This document shows, piece after piece, positions 46,205-56,800 of a stretch of 64,000 nt of DNA. Position 1 is the first letter of the stretch, and every line of letters begins with the position of its first letter. This DNA comes from Stappia indica (lineage in GTDB: Bacteria; Pseudomonadota; Alphaproteobacteria; Rhizobiales; Stappiaceae): positions 3,253,001 through 3,317,000 of the forward strand of contig NZ_CP046908.1 in the NCBI RefSeq assembly GCF_009789575.1. The letters are read 5' to 3'. The position numbers and the translations under genes were made by a program. The notes beneath the pieces were generated by a model, which saw nothing but the letters and a program-made list of their open reading frames with translations, was not told the origin of the DNA and ran no database searches.

Positions 46205-46618
46205 TTAGTCGCGCTCGAGGATCGCTGCGTGGAAGCCGTCCTGCACGCCGGCCGTATGCGACTGGATTTTCACCAAGGCCTCGATGCGGTGGTTCATCGG
46301 GATGATCTCCACCTCACGGGCGCCGAAAAGGCCGGGAAATCGTGCGAGCAGCCGACCGTTGGTCAGGCGGATGGCGTCGGTCCAGCCCCACTTGCAGTCT
46401 CGCGGCGCACAGCGTGTGAAAACACGCATCCGGGAGACGATGCGTCCGCCGCTGCAATGGCTTTCGATCTCGATGATACGAACCTGCTGCGTTGCCGCGC
46501 GAGGATTGTACCAGCGCCCCGCCTCGGGAATGCGGCAGCGATTTTCGGCCGCGACGGCAATGGGAGCGGTGAGAATCACCGTCAGGGTGACGACGAAGGG
46601 AATCAGAAGGCTCCACAT
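46205..46618 (-). CDS. Secreted protein of unknown function
   Basis: A 137-aa predicted exported protein. The signal peptide (MWSLLIPFVVTLTVILTAPIAVAA) is followed by a basic, Cys-containing domain: CRIPEAGRWYNP, then CSGG, TRCAPRDCKWGWTDAIR, four Cys that could form two disulfides. WYNPRA and WGWTDA look like conserved motif positions. I do not recognise a named family. It is on the same strand as xerC, 84 bases downstream of its start region, but appears to be its own unit. Confidence 0.7.
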   Translation of the reverse strand: MWSLLIPFVVTLTVILTAPIAVAAENRCRIPEAGRWYNPRAATQQVRIIEIESHCSGGRIVSRMRVFTRCAPRDCKWGWTDAIRLTNGRLLARFPGLFGAREVEIIPMNHRIEALVKIQSHTAGVQDGFHAAILERD

Positions 46619-46702
46619 GCCGGATTCTTGTCCGCGGTGGGCGCTGCCGCAAGGAAATTCGATGCTGCAATGCGTCGCGGCAAACGGCGTGCGGCAAAGG
46701 GT

Positions 46703-47662
46703 TCACGCGGGCTTGCGGCTGCGCGGATGGGCGCGGTCGTAGGCGTCCAGCAGCCGCGCCGCATCGACTTCCGTGTAGATCTGCGTGGTCGACAGGCTGG
46801 CGTGGCCGAGCAGCTCCTGGATGGTTCTCAGGTCGCCGCCGCCGGCCAGCAGATGCGTTGCGAAGGAGTGGCGCAGCGCGTGGGGCGTCGCGCTTTCGGG
46901 CAGGCCGAGCGCGCGGCGCAGCTTCGCCATCGCCAGCTGGACGATTCGCGGTCCGAGCGGTCCGCCGCGCACGCCGAGAAACAGCGGGCCTTCCGGCTGC
47001 GGCACGTAGGGGCACAGGCGCAGGTAATCTTCCACGGCATCGCAGACGATCGGCAGAACAGGCACCACGCGCTCACGTCCGCCCTTGCCGACGACCCGCA
47101 GGCTCCTGGTGCCGCGGCGCGGTGCCGTTCGGCCGGTCAGCGACAGCGCCTCGGAAATGCGCAATCCGCAGCCATAGAGCAGGGTCAGCACGGCGGCATT
47201 GCGCGCCGCGACCCAGGGCTCCGCATCGTCGGCCGCATCCGCCCCGACCAGCGTCATCGCATCGCCGGCCGAAACGGGCTTGGGCAGCGAGCGCTTCTGC
47301 CGCGGCGGGCGGATCGCGGCGCTGGCGGCGGCATTCACCTCGCCGCGCGTTTCGAGATAGCGCAGGAAGGAGCGGATGCCGGCAAGGCCGCGCGCCAGCG
47401 TCCGGCTTTCCGCCCCCGTCTGCCGGCGCGAGGCGAGAAAGCCGCGAAAATCGGCCGGACGCAGCTCTTTCAGGGCGTCCAGCCCCGGCGGCTCGGCAAG
47501 GTGGTTTGTGAGGAAGCGCAGGAACTGGCGAACGTCGCGCTCGTAGGCGACCAGCGTCCGGTCGGCGAGCCGCCGCTCCGAACCGAGATGGTCGAGCCAG
47601 TCTCCGACGGCGGCATTCACGTCGGCTCGTGCCGACACCAGCAGGGAATCAGGGGCGCTCAT
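46703..47662 (-). CDS. xerC: Tyrosine recombinase XerC
   Basis: A 319-aa site-specific recombinase that resolves chromosome dimers at dif with XerD and FtsK. The N-terminal SAM-like core-binding domain (about 1-115) is followed by the catalytic domain with Arg in LLYGCGLRISEALSL, HALRHSFATHLL (His-x-x-Arg), LGHASLSTTQIYTEVD (His and the Tyr nucleophile). All six catalytic residues are in place. It is a core-genome recombinase, not an integron or phage enzyme. Confidence 0.93.
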   Translation of the reverse strand: MSAPDSLLVSARADVNAAVGDWLDHLGSERRLADRTLVAYERDVRQFLRFLTNHLAEPPGLDALKELRPADFRGFLASRRQTGAESRTLARGLAGIRSFLRYLETRGEVNAAASAAIRPPRQKRSLPKPVSAGDAMTLVGADAADDAEPWVAARNAAVLTLLYGCGLRISEALSLTGRTAPRRGTRSLRVVGKGGRERVVPVLPIVCDAVEDYLRLCPYVPQPEGPLFLGVRGGPLGPRIVQLAMAKLRRALGLPESATPHALRHSFATHLLAGGGDLRTIQELLGHASLSTTQIYTEVDAARLLDAYDRAHPRSRKPA

Positions 47663-47700
47663 GGGCCGCTATCTTATCATGCCTGCGGGCAGATCGAGCG

Positions 47701-47724
47701 GACCGGCCGGGGTGCCGGCCGGTC
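47701..47724. terminator. Hairpin between the aldolase gene and xerC
   Basis: A perfect 10-bp stem (gaccggccgg with ccggccggtc) and a ggtg loop. It follows the aldolase gene on the minus strand. No T-run is seen on the minus strand, so its strength as a terminator is uncertain. Confidence 0.5.
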
Positions 47725-47751
47725 CTCAGACACAAAGATCAGGGCAGAATA

Positions 47752-48405
47752 TCAGAGGATGCTCTGTCCGGTCTTGGCCCAGTCGGCCAGGAACTGCTCG
47801 AGGCCCTTGTCGGTCAGCGGGTGCTTGACCAGGCCCTTGAGCACGGACGGCGGAACGGTCGCGACATCCGCGCCGACCAGCGCGCATTCGCGCACATGAT
47901 TGGCGGTGCGGATCGAGGCGGCCAGGATCTCGGTCTCGAAGCCGTAATTGTCGTAGATGATCCGCATCTCGCGGATCAGGTCCATGCCGTCGATGTTGAT
48001 GTCGTCCAGCCGGCCGATGAACGGCGAGACGAAGGTCGCGCCGGCCTTGGCGGCGAGCAGCGCCTGGTTGGACGAAAAGCACAGGGTGACGTTCACCATG
48101 TGGCCGGCATCGGTCAGGGTGCGGCAGGCCTTCAGGCCGTCGAGCGTCAGCGGCAGCTTCACCGCGATGTTGTCGGCGATCTCGGCCAGCGCACGGCCCT
48201 CGGCGATCATCGCATCGGCCTCGGTCGCGGTGACCTCGGCGGAGACGGGGCCCTCGACGATGTCGCAAATCTCTGCAATGACGTCCTTCATCGGGCGTCC
48301 GGACTTGAGGATCAGCGACGGATTGGTGGTGACGCCATCGAGCAGGCCGGTCGCGGCGAGATCCCGGATCTCCCCGGTGTCTGCGGTGTCGACGAAGAAC
48401 TTCAT
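47752..48405 (-). CDS. Transaldolase / fructose-6-phosphate aldolase family protein
   Basis: A 217-aa class I aldolase of the small transaldolase type. [28 protein letters not shown] is the family opening, and the Schiff-base Lys is in [13 protein letters not shown] (about residue 83). The length fits the FSA/TalC subfamily, which includes both transaldolases and fructose-6-phosphate aldolases; motifs do not separate them. It acts in sugar-phosphate exchange in the cytoplasm. The gene is divergent from priA, with about 190 bases between. Confidence 0.88.
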   Translation of the reverse strand: MKFFVDTADTGEIRDLAATGLLDGVTTNPSLILKSGRPMKDVIAEICDIVEGPVSAEVTATEADAMIAEGRALAEIADNIAVKLPLTLDGLKACRTLTDAGHMVNVTLCFSSNQALLAAKAGATFVSPFIGRLDDINIDGMDLIREMRIIYDNYGFETEILAASIRTANHVRECALVGADVATVPPSVLKGLVKHPLTDKGLEQFLADWAKTGQSIL

Positions 48406-48595
48406 GGCGGCTCTGGCTCCTTATCGGAAACGGACTTTTGCGGAGTTTCGGGTCGGCGGGGCATCTGCCTCGCCCGGGCCTGACTGCATACCTTAGGATG
48501 GCGCGTGGCGACAGCCCCGATTCGCCCGCAGCCGGCCGGCATGCGGGCGCCGATCTTGGGCAACTGGCAGCAACCGAGCAGGAACGAGGACGCGG

Positions 48596-50821
48596 GTGAG
48601 CGATCTGTTTGGCAATACCGGCGAGGTGCGACCGGCGACGGTCGCCAGGGTTCTGCTGCCGGTCGCCATCGGCATGGCCTACAGCTACCGCGTGCCGGCA
48701 GGGATGAGCGTAGAGCCCGGATCCATCGTCCGCGTGCCGCTCGGCCCGCGCGAGGTGGTGGGCGCCGTGTGGTCGCTGGAATCGGAAGGCGGTTCCGCCG
48801 CCGGCAATGTGGCTCCGTCCCGCCTCAAGAACATCCTGCATGTCTACGAGGATGCCCCGCCGCTCGACGACGAGCTGCGCGCCCTGGTCGACTGGGTGGC
48901 GAACTGGACGCTCGCCGCACCCGGCATGGTGCTGCGCATGGTCCTGCGCTCGGAAGAGGCTCTGGAGGGCGAGCCGCCGCTCGCCGGTGTCCGCCTGTCG
49001 TCCTCCGGCACGCGGCCCGAGCGCATGACCCCGGCGCGCCAGCGGGTGCTGGAGGTCCTTCAGGACGGCACCGGCTTCACCCGCAGCGGTCTTGCCCATG
49101 CGGCCGGCGTCAGCTCCTCCGTGGTCGACGGGCTGCTCGCCCATGGTGCGCTGGAAAGCGTCGAGCTGCCGGCCGTTCCGCCGCTGCCGCGGCCCGATCC
49201 GGACTGGTCGCCGCCCCGGCTGACGCCCGCGCAGGCACGTGCCTCGAAAGAACTGGTCGCTGCCGTGGGGCAGGGGTTCCGCACCTTCCTCATCGACGGC
49301 GTGACCGGATCGGGCAAGACGGAAGTCTATTTCGAGGCGGTGGCCGAGGCGCTGCGGCAGGGGCGGCAGGCGCTGGTCCTGATCCCAGAAATCGCCCTCA
49401 CCAGCGCCTTCCTGCAGCGGTTCGAGCGCCGGTTCGCGGTGCTTCCGGCCGAGTGGCACTCGGAGATCGCGACCCGCCAGCGTGCGCGGGTCTGGCGCGG
49501 GGTCGCCAGCGGCGATGTGCGTGTGGTGGTGGGCGCCCGTTCGGCGCTGTTCCTGCCGTTCCGCGAGCTCGGTCTTGTAGTGGTCGACGAGGAGCATGAC
49601 GGGGCCTACAAGCAGGACGACCGGGTGCCCTACAACGCCCGCGACATGGCGGTCGTGCGCGGTCACATCTCGCGTTTTCCCGTGGTCCTCGCCTCCGCCA
49701 CTCCGTCGGTGGAAAGCCGGGTCAATGCCGACCAGGGCCGCTATGTCCGGCTGGAACTGCCCGAGCGTGCCACCGGCGCACCGATGCCGGAAATCTCGAT
49801 CATCGACATGCGCCAGGACGGTCCGGAGCGCGGGCAGTGGCTGGCGCCCACGCTTCGCCATGCGATCGGCGAGACACTCGCAGGCGGCGGACAGGCGCTG
49901 CTCTTCCTCAACCGGCGCGGCTATGCGCCGCTGACCCTGTGCCGCTCCTGCGGCCATCGCTTCCAGTGCCCCAACTGCTCCACGTGGCTGGTCGAGCACC
50001 GTTTCCGCGGCCGGCTGTCCTGCCACCATTGCGGCCACGAGGAGCCGAGCCCCGACCATTGCCCGGCCTGCGGCGACACTCAGTCGCTGGTCGCCTGCGG
50101 CCCCGGCGTCGAGCGGATCGCGGAAGAGGCGGCCGACCTGTTTCCTCAGTCGCGGGTGCTGGTCCTTTCGTCGGACCTGCAAGGTGGACCGGATCGCCTG
50201 CGCCGGGAAATGCGCATCATCGAGGAGGGCGGTGCCGATATCGTCGTCGGCACGCAGCTCGTCGCCAAGGGGCACAACTTTCCGCTGATGCGCCTCGTCG
50301 GGGTGGTCGATGCCGATCTCGGCCTTGCCAATGGCGACCCGCGGGCGGCGGAGCGGACCTTCCAGCTGCTGGCGCAGGTGACGGGCCGCGCCGGGCGCAT
50401 CGGCGGCGGCGGGCGCGGCCTGCTGCAGACCTACGCGCCGGAACACCCGGTCATCCGGGCTCTGGCATCGGGAGACAGCACCGCCTTCTACGAGGCGGAA
50501 ATCGCCGCGCGCAAGGCCGCCGGCCTGCCGCCGTTCGGCCGCCTCGCCGCGCTCATCGTCTCGGCGCCCGACAGGGCGAGGGCCCAAGACTACGCCCGGC
50601 AGGTGGCGCGGCTGTCGCCGGCGAGCCCCGGCCTCACGGTTCTCGGCCCGGCAGAGGCGGCGCTGGCGCTGGTGCGCGGCCGCTACCGGTTCCGCCTGCT
50701 GGCGATGGCGCCGCGCAGTGTCGACCTGCAGGCCCTCATGCGGTCGTGGATCGCCCGTCTGCCGAAGCCCTCGGGGGGCGTCCGCCTGCAGGTGGACATC
50801 GATCCCCAGAGCTTCTTCTGA
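48596..50821 (+). CDS. priA: Primosomal replication helicase PriA
   Basis: A 741-aa helicase that restarts stalled forks by reloading DnaB. The N-terminal DNA-binding region is followed by Walker A GVTGSGKT (residues 235-242), DEEH box (331-334), the zinc-binding Cys pairs CRSCGHRFQCPNCS and CHHCG with CPACG, and helicase motifs V and VI including GTQLVAKGHNFP and QVTGRAGR. It matches the E. coli length of 732. The start is a GTG at 48596 with GAGGA upstream. It is followed by a 257-base gap before the ATP synthase genes. Confidence 0.95.
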   Translation: MSDLFGNTGEVRPATVARVLLPVAIGMAYSYRVPAGMSVEPGSIVRVPLGPREVVGAVWSLESEGGSAAGNVAPSRLKNILHVYEDAPPLDDELRALVDWVANWTLAAPGMVLRMVLRSEEALEGEPPLAGVRLSSSGTRPERMTPARQRVLEVLQDGTGFTRSGLAHAAGVSSSVVDGLLAHGALESVELPAVPPLPRPDPDWSPPRLTPAQARASKELVAAVGQGFRTFLIDGVTGSGKTEVYFEAVAEALRQGRQALVLIPEIALTSAFLQRFERRFAVLPAEWHSEIATRQRARVWRGVASGDVRVVVGARSALFLPFRELGLVVVDEEHDGAYKQDDRVPYNARDMAVVRGHISRFPVVLASATPSVESRVNADQGRYVRLELPERATGAPMPEISIIDMRQDGPERGQWLAPTLRHAIGETLAGGGQALLFLNRRGYAPLTLCRSCGHRFQCPNCSTWLVEHRFRGRLSCHHCGHEEPSPDHCPACGDTQSLVACGPGVERIAEEAADLFPQSRVLVLSSDLQGGPDRLRREMRIIEEGGADIVVGTQLVAKGHNFPLMRLVGVVDADLGLANGDPRAAERTFQLLAQVTGRAGRIGGGGRGLLQTYAPEHPVIRALASGDSTAFYEAEIAARKAAGLPPFGRLAALIVSAPDRARAQDYARQVARLSPASPGLTVLGPAEAALALVRGRYRFRLLAMAPRSVDLQALMRSWIARLPKPSGGVRLQVDIDPQSFF

Positions 50822-51078
50822 GCAGGGTAAAGAGCCCGGCCGGGGGACGATTGCGGGCCGATCAGGCCCGCTTCGACCTTTTTCGGGCCGAATTGCGGCA
50901 TTTGGACCCCGTGGCGATGTTGCCCCGCCTTGAAGCCTGTGCTAATCGAAGCGCGGCTTTCCGGGGCAGATGCGACCAAGCGCACTCCGGCGCCAAAGAA
51001 AGTTCAGATTTTCCAAAGCCTTGCGATCAGCCCAGCTGGGAGCATCGGCTCAAACCTGCCTAAGAGAGCACGGACCCT

Positions 51079-51639
51079 GTGACCGACAACGTATCTCTCA
51101 TTTCAGGTGTGGCGCACCGTTACGCGACGGCACTGCTCGACTTGTCAGAGGAGCAGGGCTCCGTGGCGGACGTCGAGAAGGCGCTGGAAGCGTTCGACAA
51201 GCTGCTCCAGGACAGCGCAGACCTGCGCCGCCTCGTGGAAAGCCCGGTGTTTTCCGCCGATGAACAGCTCAAGGCCCTGACGGCGGTTCTGGACAAGGCC
51301 GGCGTTACGGGGCTGGCCGCCAACTTCCTGAAGCTCGCCGCAAAGAATCGGCGTCTCTTCGCCGTTCCGGGCATGATCGCCGCGTTCCGCGTGGGTCTTG
51401 CCCGTCGCCGCGGCGAAGTGCCGGCCGATGTCGTCTCCGCGGCGCCGCTGTCGGATGCGCAGCTCTCCGCCCTCGCCGACGCGCTCAATGCGACGACCGG
51501 CAAGAAGGTGGTGATTTCTTCGAAGGTCGATCCTTCTCTGATCGGTGGCCTGGTGGTCAAGGTCGGCAGCCGGATGATCGACACTTCGCTCAAGACAAAA
51601 CTCAACTCCCTCAAGTTCGCGATGAAAGAGGTCGGCTGA
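51079..51639 (+). CDS. atpH: F1 ATP synthase subunit delta
   Basis: A 186-aa stalk subunit that joins F1 to FO. The N-terminal helical bundle ([22 protein letters not shown]) and the C-terminal segment [30 protein letters not shown] are standard. The start is a GTG at 51079. It is the first gene of an F1-only operon (the FO genes are elsewhere, as in most alphaproteobacteria). Its stop overlaps the atpA ATG in TGATG. Confidence 0.95.
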   Translation: MTDNVSLISGVAHRYATALLDLSEEQGSVADVEKALEAFDKLLQDSADLRRLVESPVFSADEQLKALTAVLDKAGVTGLAANFLKLAAKNRRLFAVPGMIAAFRVGLARRRGEVPADVVSAAPLSDAQLSALADALNATTGKKVVISSKVDPSLIGGLVVKVGSRMIDTSLKTKLNSLKFAMKEVG

Positions 51640-53168
51640 TGGATATTCGGGCAGCGGAAATCTCCGCCATCCTCAAGGACCAGATCAAGAATTTCGGCCA
51701 GGAAGCCGAAGTTACCGAAGTCGGTCAGGTTCTTTCGGTAGGTGACGGTATCGCGCGCGTCTATGGCCTCGACAAGGTCCAGGCGGGCGAGATGGTCGAG
51801 TTCCCCGGCGGTATCCGGGGCATGGCGCTGAACCTCGAGACCGACAATGTCGGCGTCGTGCTCTTCGGCTCCGACCGTGACATCAAGGAAGGCGACACGG
51901 TCAAGCGGACCGGCGCCATCGTCGAGATCCCGGTCGGCAAGGGCCTGCTCGGCCGCGTCGTCGACCCGCTCGGCAACCCGCTCGACGGCAAGGGCCCGAT
52001 CGAGGGTTCCGAGATGCGCCGCGTCGACGTCAAGGCGCCGGGCATCCTGCCGCGCAAGGGCGTTCACGAGCCGATGTCGACGGGCCTCAAGGCCATCGAC
52101 GCCCTGATCCCGGTCGGCCGCGGCCAGCGCGAGCTGGTCATCGGCGACCGTCAGACCGGCAAGACGGCGATCATTCTGGACACGTTCCTGAACCAGAAGC
52201 CGATGCATGCGACGGACAATGAGGGCGAGAAGCTCTATTGCATCTATGTCGCCGTCGGCCAGAAGCGTTCGACCGTTGCCCAGTTCGTCAAGCAGCTCGA
52301 GGAATCGGGCGCTCTCGAGTACTCGGTGATCGTCGCCGCGACGGCGTCCGACCCGGCGCCGCTGCAGTTCCTGGCGCCGTTCTCCGGCACCGCCATCGGC
52401 GAGTTCTTCCGCGATAACGGCATGCACGCCGTGATCGGCTACGACGATCTGACCAAGCAGGCCGTGGCCTATCGCCAGATGTCCCTGCTGCTCCGTCGTC
52501 CGCCGGGACGTGAAGCTTTCCCGGGCGATGTGTTCTATCTCCACTCTCGCCTGCTCGAGCGTTCGGCCAAGCTCAACGAGGCCAACGGCTCCGGTTCGCT
52601 GACCGCCCTTCCGGTCATCGAGACCCAGGGCAACGACGTGTCGGCCTTCATTCCGACCAACGTGATCTCGATCACCGACGGCCAGATCTTCCTCGAGACG
52701 GATCTGTTCTTCCAGGGCATCCGCCCGGCGGTGAACGTCGGTCTGTCGGTGTCGCGCGTGGGCTCCTCGGCCCAGATCAAGGCGATGAAGCAGGTTGCCG
52801 GCAAGATCAAGGGCGAGCTCGCCCAGTACCGCGAGATGGCTGCTTTCGCCCAGTTCGGTTCGGATCTCGACGCCACGACCCAGCGCCTGCTGAACCGTGG
52901 TGCGCGCCTGACCGAGCTTCTGAAGCAGGGCCAGTTCCAGCCGCTGAAGACCCAGGAGCAGGTCGCCGTCATCTATGCCGGCGTCAATGGCTACCTGGAC
53001 AAGCTGCCGGTCAACAAGGTCCGGGACTTTGAAGAGGGCCTGCTTCTGAACCTGCGCGGCGAACATGCGGATCTCCTGGACGGCATCTGGGAGAAGAAGG
53101 CGCTCGACGCTGACCTTGAGGCTCGCCTCAAGGCGGCCATCGAGGCCTTCGCCAAGAACTTCGCCTGA
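51639..53168 (+). CDS. atpA: F1 ATP synthase subunit alpha
   Basis: A 509-aa nucleotide-binding subunit. P-loop GDRQTGKT, the [15 protein letters not shown] region, the arginine finger area and [16 protein letters not shown] are present. It forms the alpha3beta3 hexamer with AtpD. It overlaps atpH by the TGATG, and atpG starts 33 bases after its stop. Confidence 0.97.
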   Translation: MDIRAAEISAILKDQIKNFGQEAEVTEVGQVLSVGDGIARVYGLDKVQAGEMVEFPGGIRGMALNLETDNVGVVLFGSDRDIKEGDTVKRTGAIVEIPVGKGLLGRVVDPLGNPLDGKGPIEGSEMRRVDVKAPGILPRKGVHEPMSTGLKAIDALIPVGRGQRELVIGDRQTGKTAIILDTFLNQKPMHATDNEGEKLYCIYVAVGQKRSTVAQFVKQLEESGALEYSVIVAATASDPAPLQFLAPFSGTAIGEFFRDNGMHAVIGYDDLTKQAVAYRQMSLLLRRPPGREAFPGDVFYLHSRLLERSAKLNEANGSGSLTALPVIETQGNDVSAFIPTNVISITDGQIFLETDLFFQGIRPAVNVGLSVSRVGSSAQIKAMKQVAGKIKGELAQYREMAAFAQFGSDLDATTQRLLNRGARLTELLKQGQFQPLKTQEQVAVIYAGVNGYLDKLPVNKVRDFEEGLLLNLRGEHADLLDGIWEKKALDADLEARLKAAIEAFAKNFA

Positions 53169-53201
53169 CGCGACTGACGGCATCCAGGACAAGGGGCGGC
53201 C

Positions 53202-54080
53202 ATGCCGAGCCTGAAGGACTTACGAAACCGGATCGCCTCCGTTAAGGCGACGCAGAAGATCACCAAGGCCATGCAGATGGTGGCCGCGGCGAAGCTGCGC
53301 CGCGCCCAGGAGGCGGCCGAGGCCGCGCGGCCCTATGCGGAACGCATGGAGGCCGTCCTCGCCAACCTCGCCAGCGCCTTCGAGGGCCGGGACGATGCTC
53401 CGCGCCTCCTCGCCGGCACCGGCAAGGATGACGTGCATCTCCTGCTGGTCGCGACCGCGGAGCGCGGCCTGTGCGGCGGCTTCAACTCCTCGATCGCCAA
53501 GCTGGCGCGCGAGCGGGCGAAGTCGCTGATCGCGCAGGGCAAGACGGTGAAGATCGTCTGCGTCGGCAAGAAGGGCTTCGATGCCCTGAAGCGTGATCTC
53601 GGCTCGCATATCGTCAAGACGATCGAGCTGCGGCACGTCAAGCGCGTCGCGTTCGAGAATGCCGAGGAGATCGGCACTCTGATCCGCGGGATGTTCGACG
53701 CGGGCGAGTTCGACGTCTGCACCCTGTTCTATGCGCGGTTCCAGTCGGTGATCAGCCAGGTCCCGACCGCCCAGCAGCTCATTCCGGCGACCTTCGGCGA
53801 GGCGGCGAAGTCCGCCCAGACCGACGCGGTCTACGAATACGAGCCGGACGAGGGCGAGATCCTGGCGGATCTGCTGCCGCGCAACATTTCGGTGCAGATC
53901 TTCCGCGGGCTTCTGGAAAATGCGGCGTCCGAGCAGGGTGCGCGCATGTCCGCGATGGACAACGCCACGCGCAACGCCGGTGACATGATCAACAAGCTGA
54001 CGCTCAACTACAACCGTCAGCGGCAGGCTCAGATCACCAAGGAGCTGATCGAAATCATTTCGGGCGCCGAGGCGCTCTGA
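53202..54080 (+). CDS. atpG: F1 ATP synthase subunit gamma
   Basis: A 292-aa rotor shaft subunit. The two coiled-coil ends are seen: [36 protein letters not shown] at the N-terminus, and [45 protein letters not shown] at the C-terminus. GLCGGFN is in the middle. It connects F1 catalysis to FO rotation. atpD starts 24 bases after the stop. Confidence 0.96.
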   Translation: MPSLKDLRNRIASVKATQKITKAMQMVAAAKLRRAQEAAEAARPYAERMEAVLANLASAFEGRDDAPRLLAGTGKDDVHLLLVATAERGLCGGFNSSIAKLARERAKSLIAQGKTVKIVCVGKKGFDALKRDLGSHIVKTIELRHVKRVAFENAEEIGTLIRGMFDAGEFDVCTLFYARFQSVISQVPTAQQLIPATFGEAAKSAQTDAVYEYEPDEGEILADLLPRNISVQIFRGLLENAASEQGARMSAMDNATRNAGDMINKLTLNYNRQRQAQITKELIEIISGAEAL

Positions 54081-55544
<1,464 letters not shown>

Positions 55545-55568
55545 GCACGGGAAGGATCGAGGAACGAC

Positions 55569-55976
55569 ATGGCGGGAGCATTCCAGTTCGAGCTCGTTTC
55601 CCCGGAGCGGCTTCTTCTCTCGGAAGAAGTCACGATGGTGGTGGTGCCGGGCTCCGAGGGCGAGTTCGGCGTCATGGCCGGACATGCCCCGATGATGTCG
55701 ACCCTGCGTCCGGGCCTTCTGCGCGTGTCGCGTGAGGCCGGTGCGGATCAGGTCTACTTCGTCCGTGGCGGCTTTGCCGAGGCGGGGCCGAAGGGCCTGA
55801 CGGTGCTGGCCGAGCACGCGACGTCGCTGAACGATCTCAAGGCGGAAGACATCGCCGGCCAGATCAAGGATGCGGAAGAAGACCTTTCGGACGCGTCCGA
55901 CGACGAGGGGCGCGCACGGGCAGCGGCAACGCTGTCCCACCTGCGCGAGGTCCAGGCCGCCCTCAAGGCGGCGTGA
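55569..55976 (+). CDS. atpC: F1 ATP synthase subunit epsilon
   Basis: A 135-aa subunit. The N-terminal beta-sandwich ([37 protein letters not shown]) and the shorter C-terminal helix pair, ending [11 protein letters not shown], are standard for alphaproteobacteria. It inhibits ATP hydrolysis and links gamma to the FO c-ring. A terminator follows the stop by 46 bases. Confidence 0.95.
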   Translation: MAGAFQFELVSPERLLLSEEVTMVVVPGSEGEFGVMAGHAPMMSTLRPGLLRVSREAGADQVYFVRGGFAEAGPKGLTVLAEHATSLNDLKAEDIAGQIKDAEEDLSDASDDEGRARAAATLSHLREVQAALKAA

Positions 55977-56022
55977 CGCCCGCGTCCGAGCCCGGCTCCG
56001 GCCGGCATCATCGCGAAGATTG

Positions 56023-56050
56023 AAAAAGGGCGCTTTCGGGCGCCCTTTTT
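56023..56050 (+). terminator. Rho-independent terminator after the F1 operon
   Basis: Stem aaaaagggcg and cgcccttttt around an 8-base loop; the T-run is part of the stem's right arm and is followed by gcg. It closes the atpHAGDC unit. Confidence 0.85.
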
Positions 56051-56128
56051 GCGTTTGCGGTTCACATGACGGTCGAGGTCGTCGCTTCCGGGTGGACAGC
56101 ACCGGCCGTCAGCGGCGAGACTTCGGGC

Positions 56129-56776
56129 ATGCAGGACGATCAGTCACAGGACACCGAGAGCAGGCCGGCGGCGGCACCGGCGGGGTTCCGCCTGCTGCCG
56201 GGACGGCTCGGCCGCGAGGCGCAGCAGGCGCTGCTCGACGAGATTCGCGCCGTCGTGGCGGCCGCACCCCTCTTCACGCCGGTCATGCCGCGCACGGGCA
56301 CGCCCTTCTCGGTGCGTATGACCAATTGCGGCCCCCTCGGCTGGGTCTCGGACAGGGCCGGCTATCGCTATCAGCCCCTGCATCCGGTGACGGGAGAGCC
56401 TTGGCCGGCGATGCCGCAGCAGCTTTTGGATCTCTGGCGCGAGCTCGCTCCGGATGCGCCGCCGCCGGAGGCATGTCTCGTCAACTTCTACGGACCGAAG
56501 GCGCGCATGGGCCTGCATCAGGACAAGGACGAGGCGACGTTCGAGGCGCCAGTGGTGTCCGTCTCGCTGGGGGCGACGGCGCTTTTCCGCCTCGGCGGCA
56601 GGAGCCGGAAGGAGCCGACCCGCTCCTTTCGCCTTGCCTCGGGCGATGTGCTGGTGCTGGGCGGCGAGGCGCGCCTTGCCCATCACGGGGTCGACCGGCT
56701 GCTGCCCGGCACGTCGACCCTCGTGCGCGACGACGGGCGCATCAACCTGACCCTGAGGCGGGTGACGCCAGGCTGA
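56129..56776 (+). CDS. AlkB-like 2-oxoglutarate/Fe(II) dioxygenase
   Basis: A 215-aa dioxygenase of the AlkB family, which removes alkyl groups from DNA or RNA bases by oxidation. The iron site is seen as His and Asp in MGLHQDKDEATFEAPVVSVSLG and a later His in LAHHGVDRLL; RINLTLRR is the 2-oxoglutarate-binding Arg motif. I chose the ATG at 56129 because the length matches E. coli AlkB (216). An ATG at 56066 is in frame but only 15 bases after a terminator and without a ribosome site. It is convergent with ubiB, 24 bases away. Confidence 0.87.
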   Translation: MQDDQSQDTESRPAAAPAGFRLLPGRLGREAQQALLDEIRAVVAAAPLFTPVMPRTGTPFSVRMTNCGPLGWVSDRAGYRYQPLHPVTGEPWPAMPQQLLDLWRELAPDAPPPEACLVNFYGPKARMGLHQDKDEATFEAPVVSVSLGATALFRLGGRSRKEPTRSFRLASGDVLVLGGEARLAHHGVDRLLPGTSTLVRDDGRINLTLRRVTPG

Positions 56777-56800
56777 GCTTGCGCCCGGAGAGCCTGAGGT

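Noticed and set aside
46703-47662. Tyrosine recombinase as a sign of a mobile element
   Set aside because: It is a complete XerC with housekeeping neighbours; no attachment sites or phage genes are nearby.
47726-50587. Long minus-strand open frame across priA and the aldolase
   Set aside because: Antisense to priA and out of frame with the aldolase; no recognisable domain.
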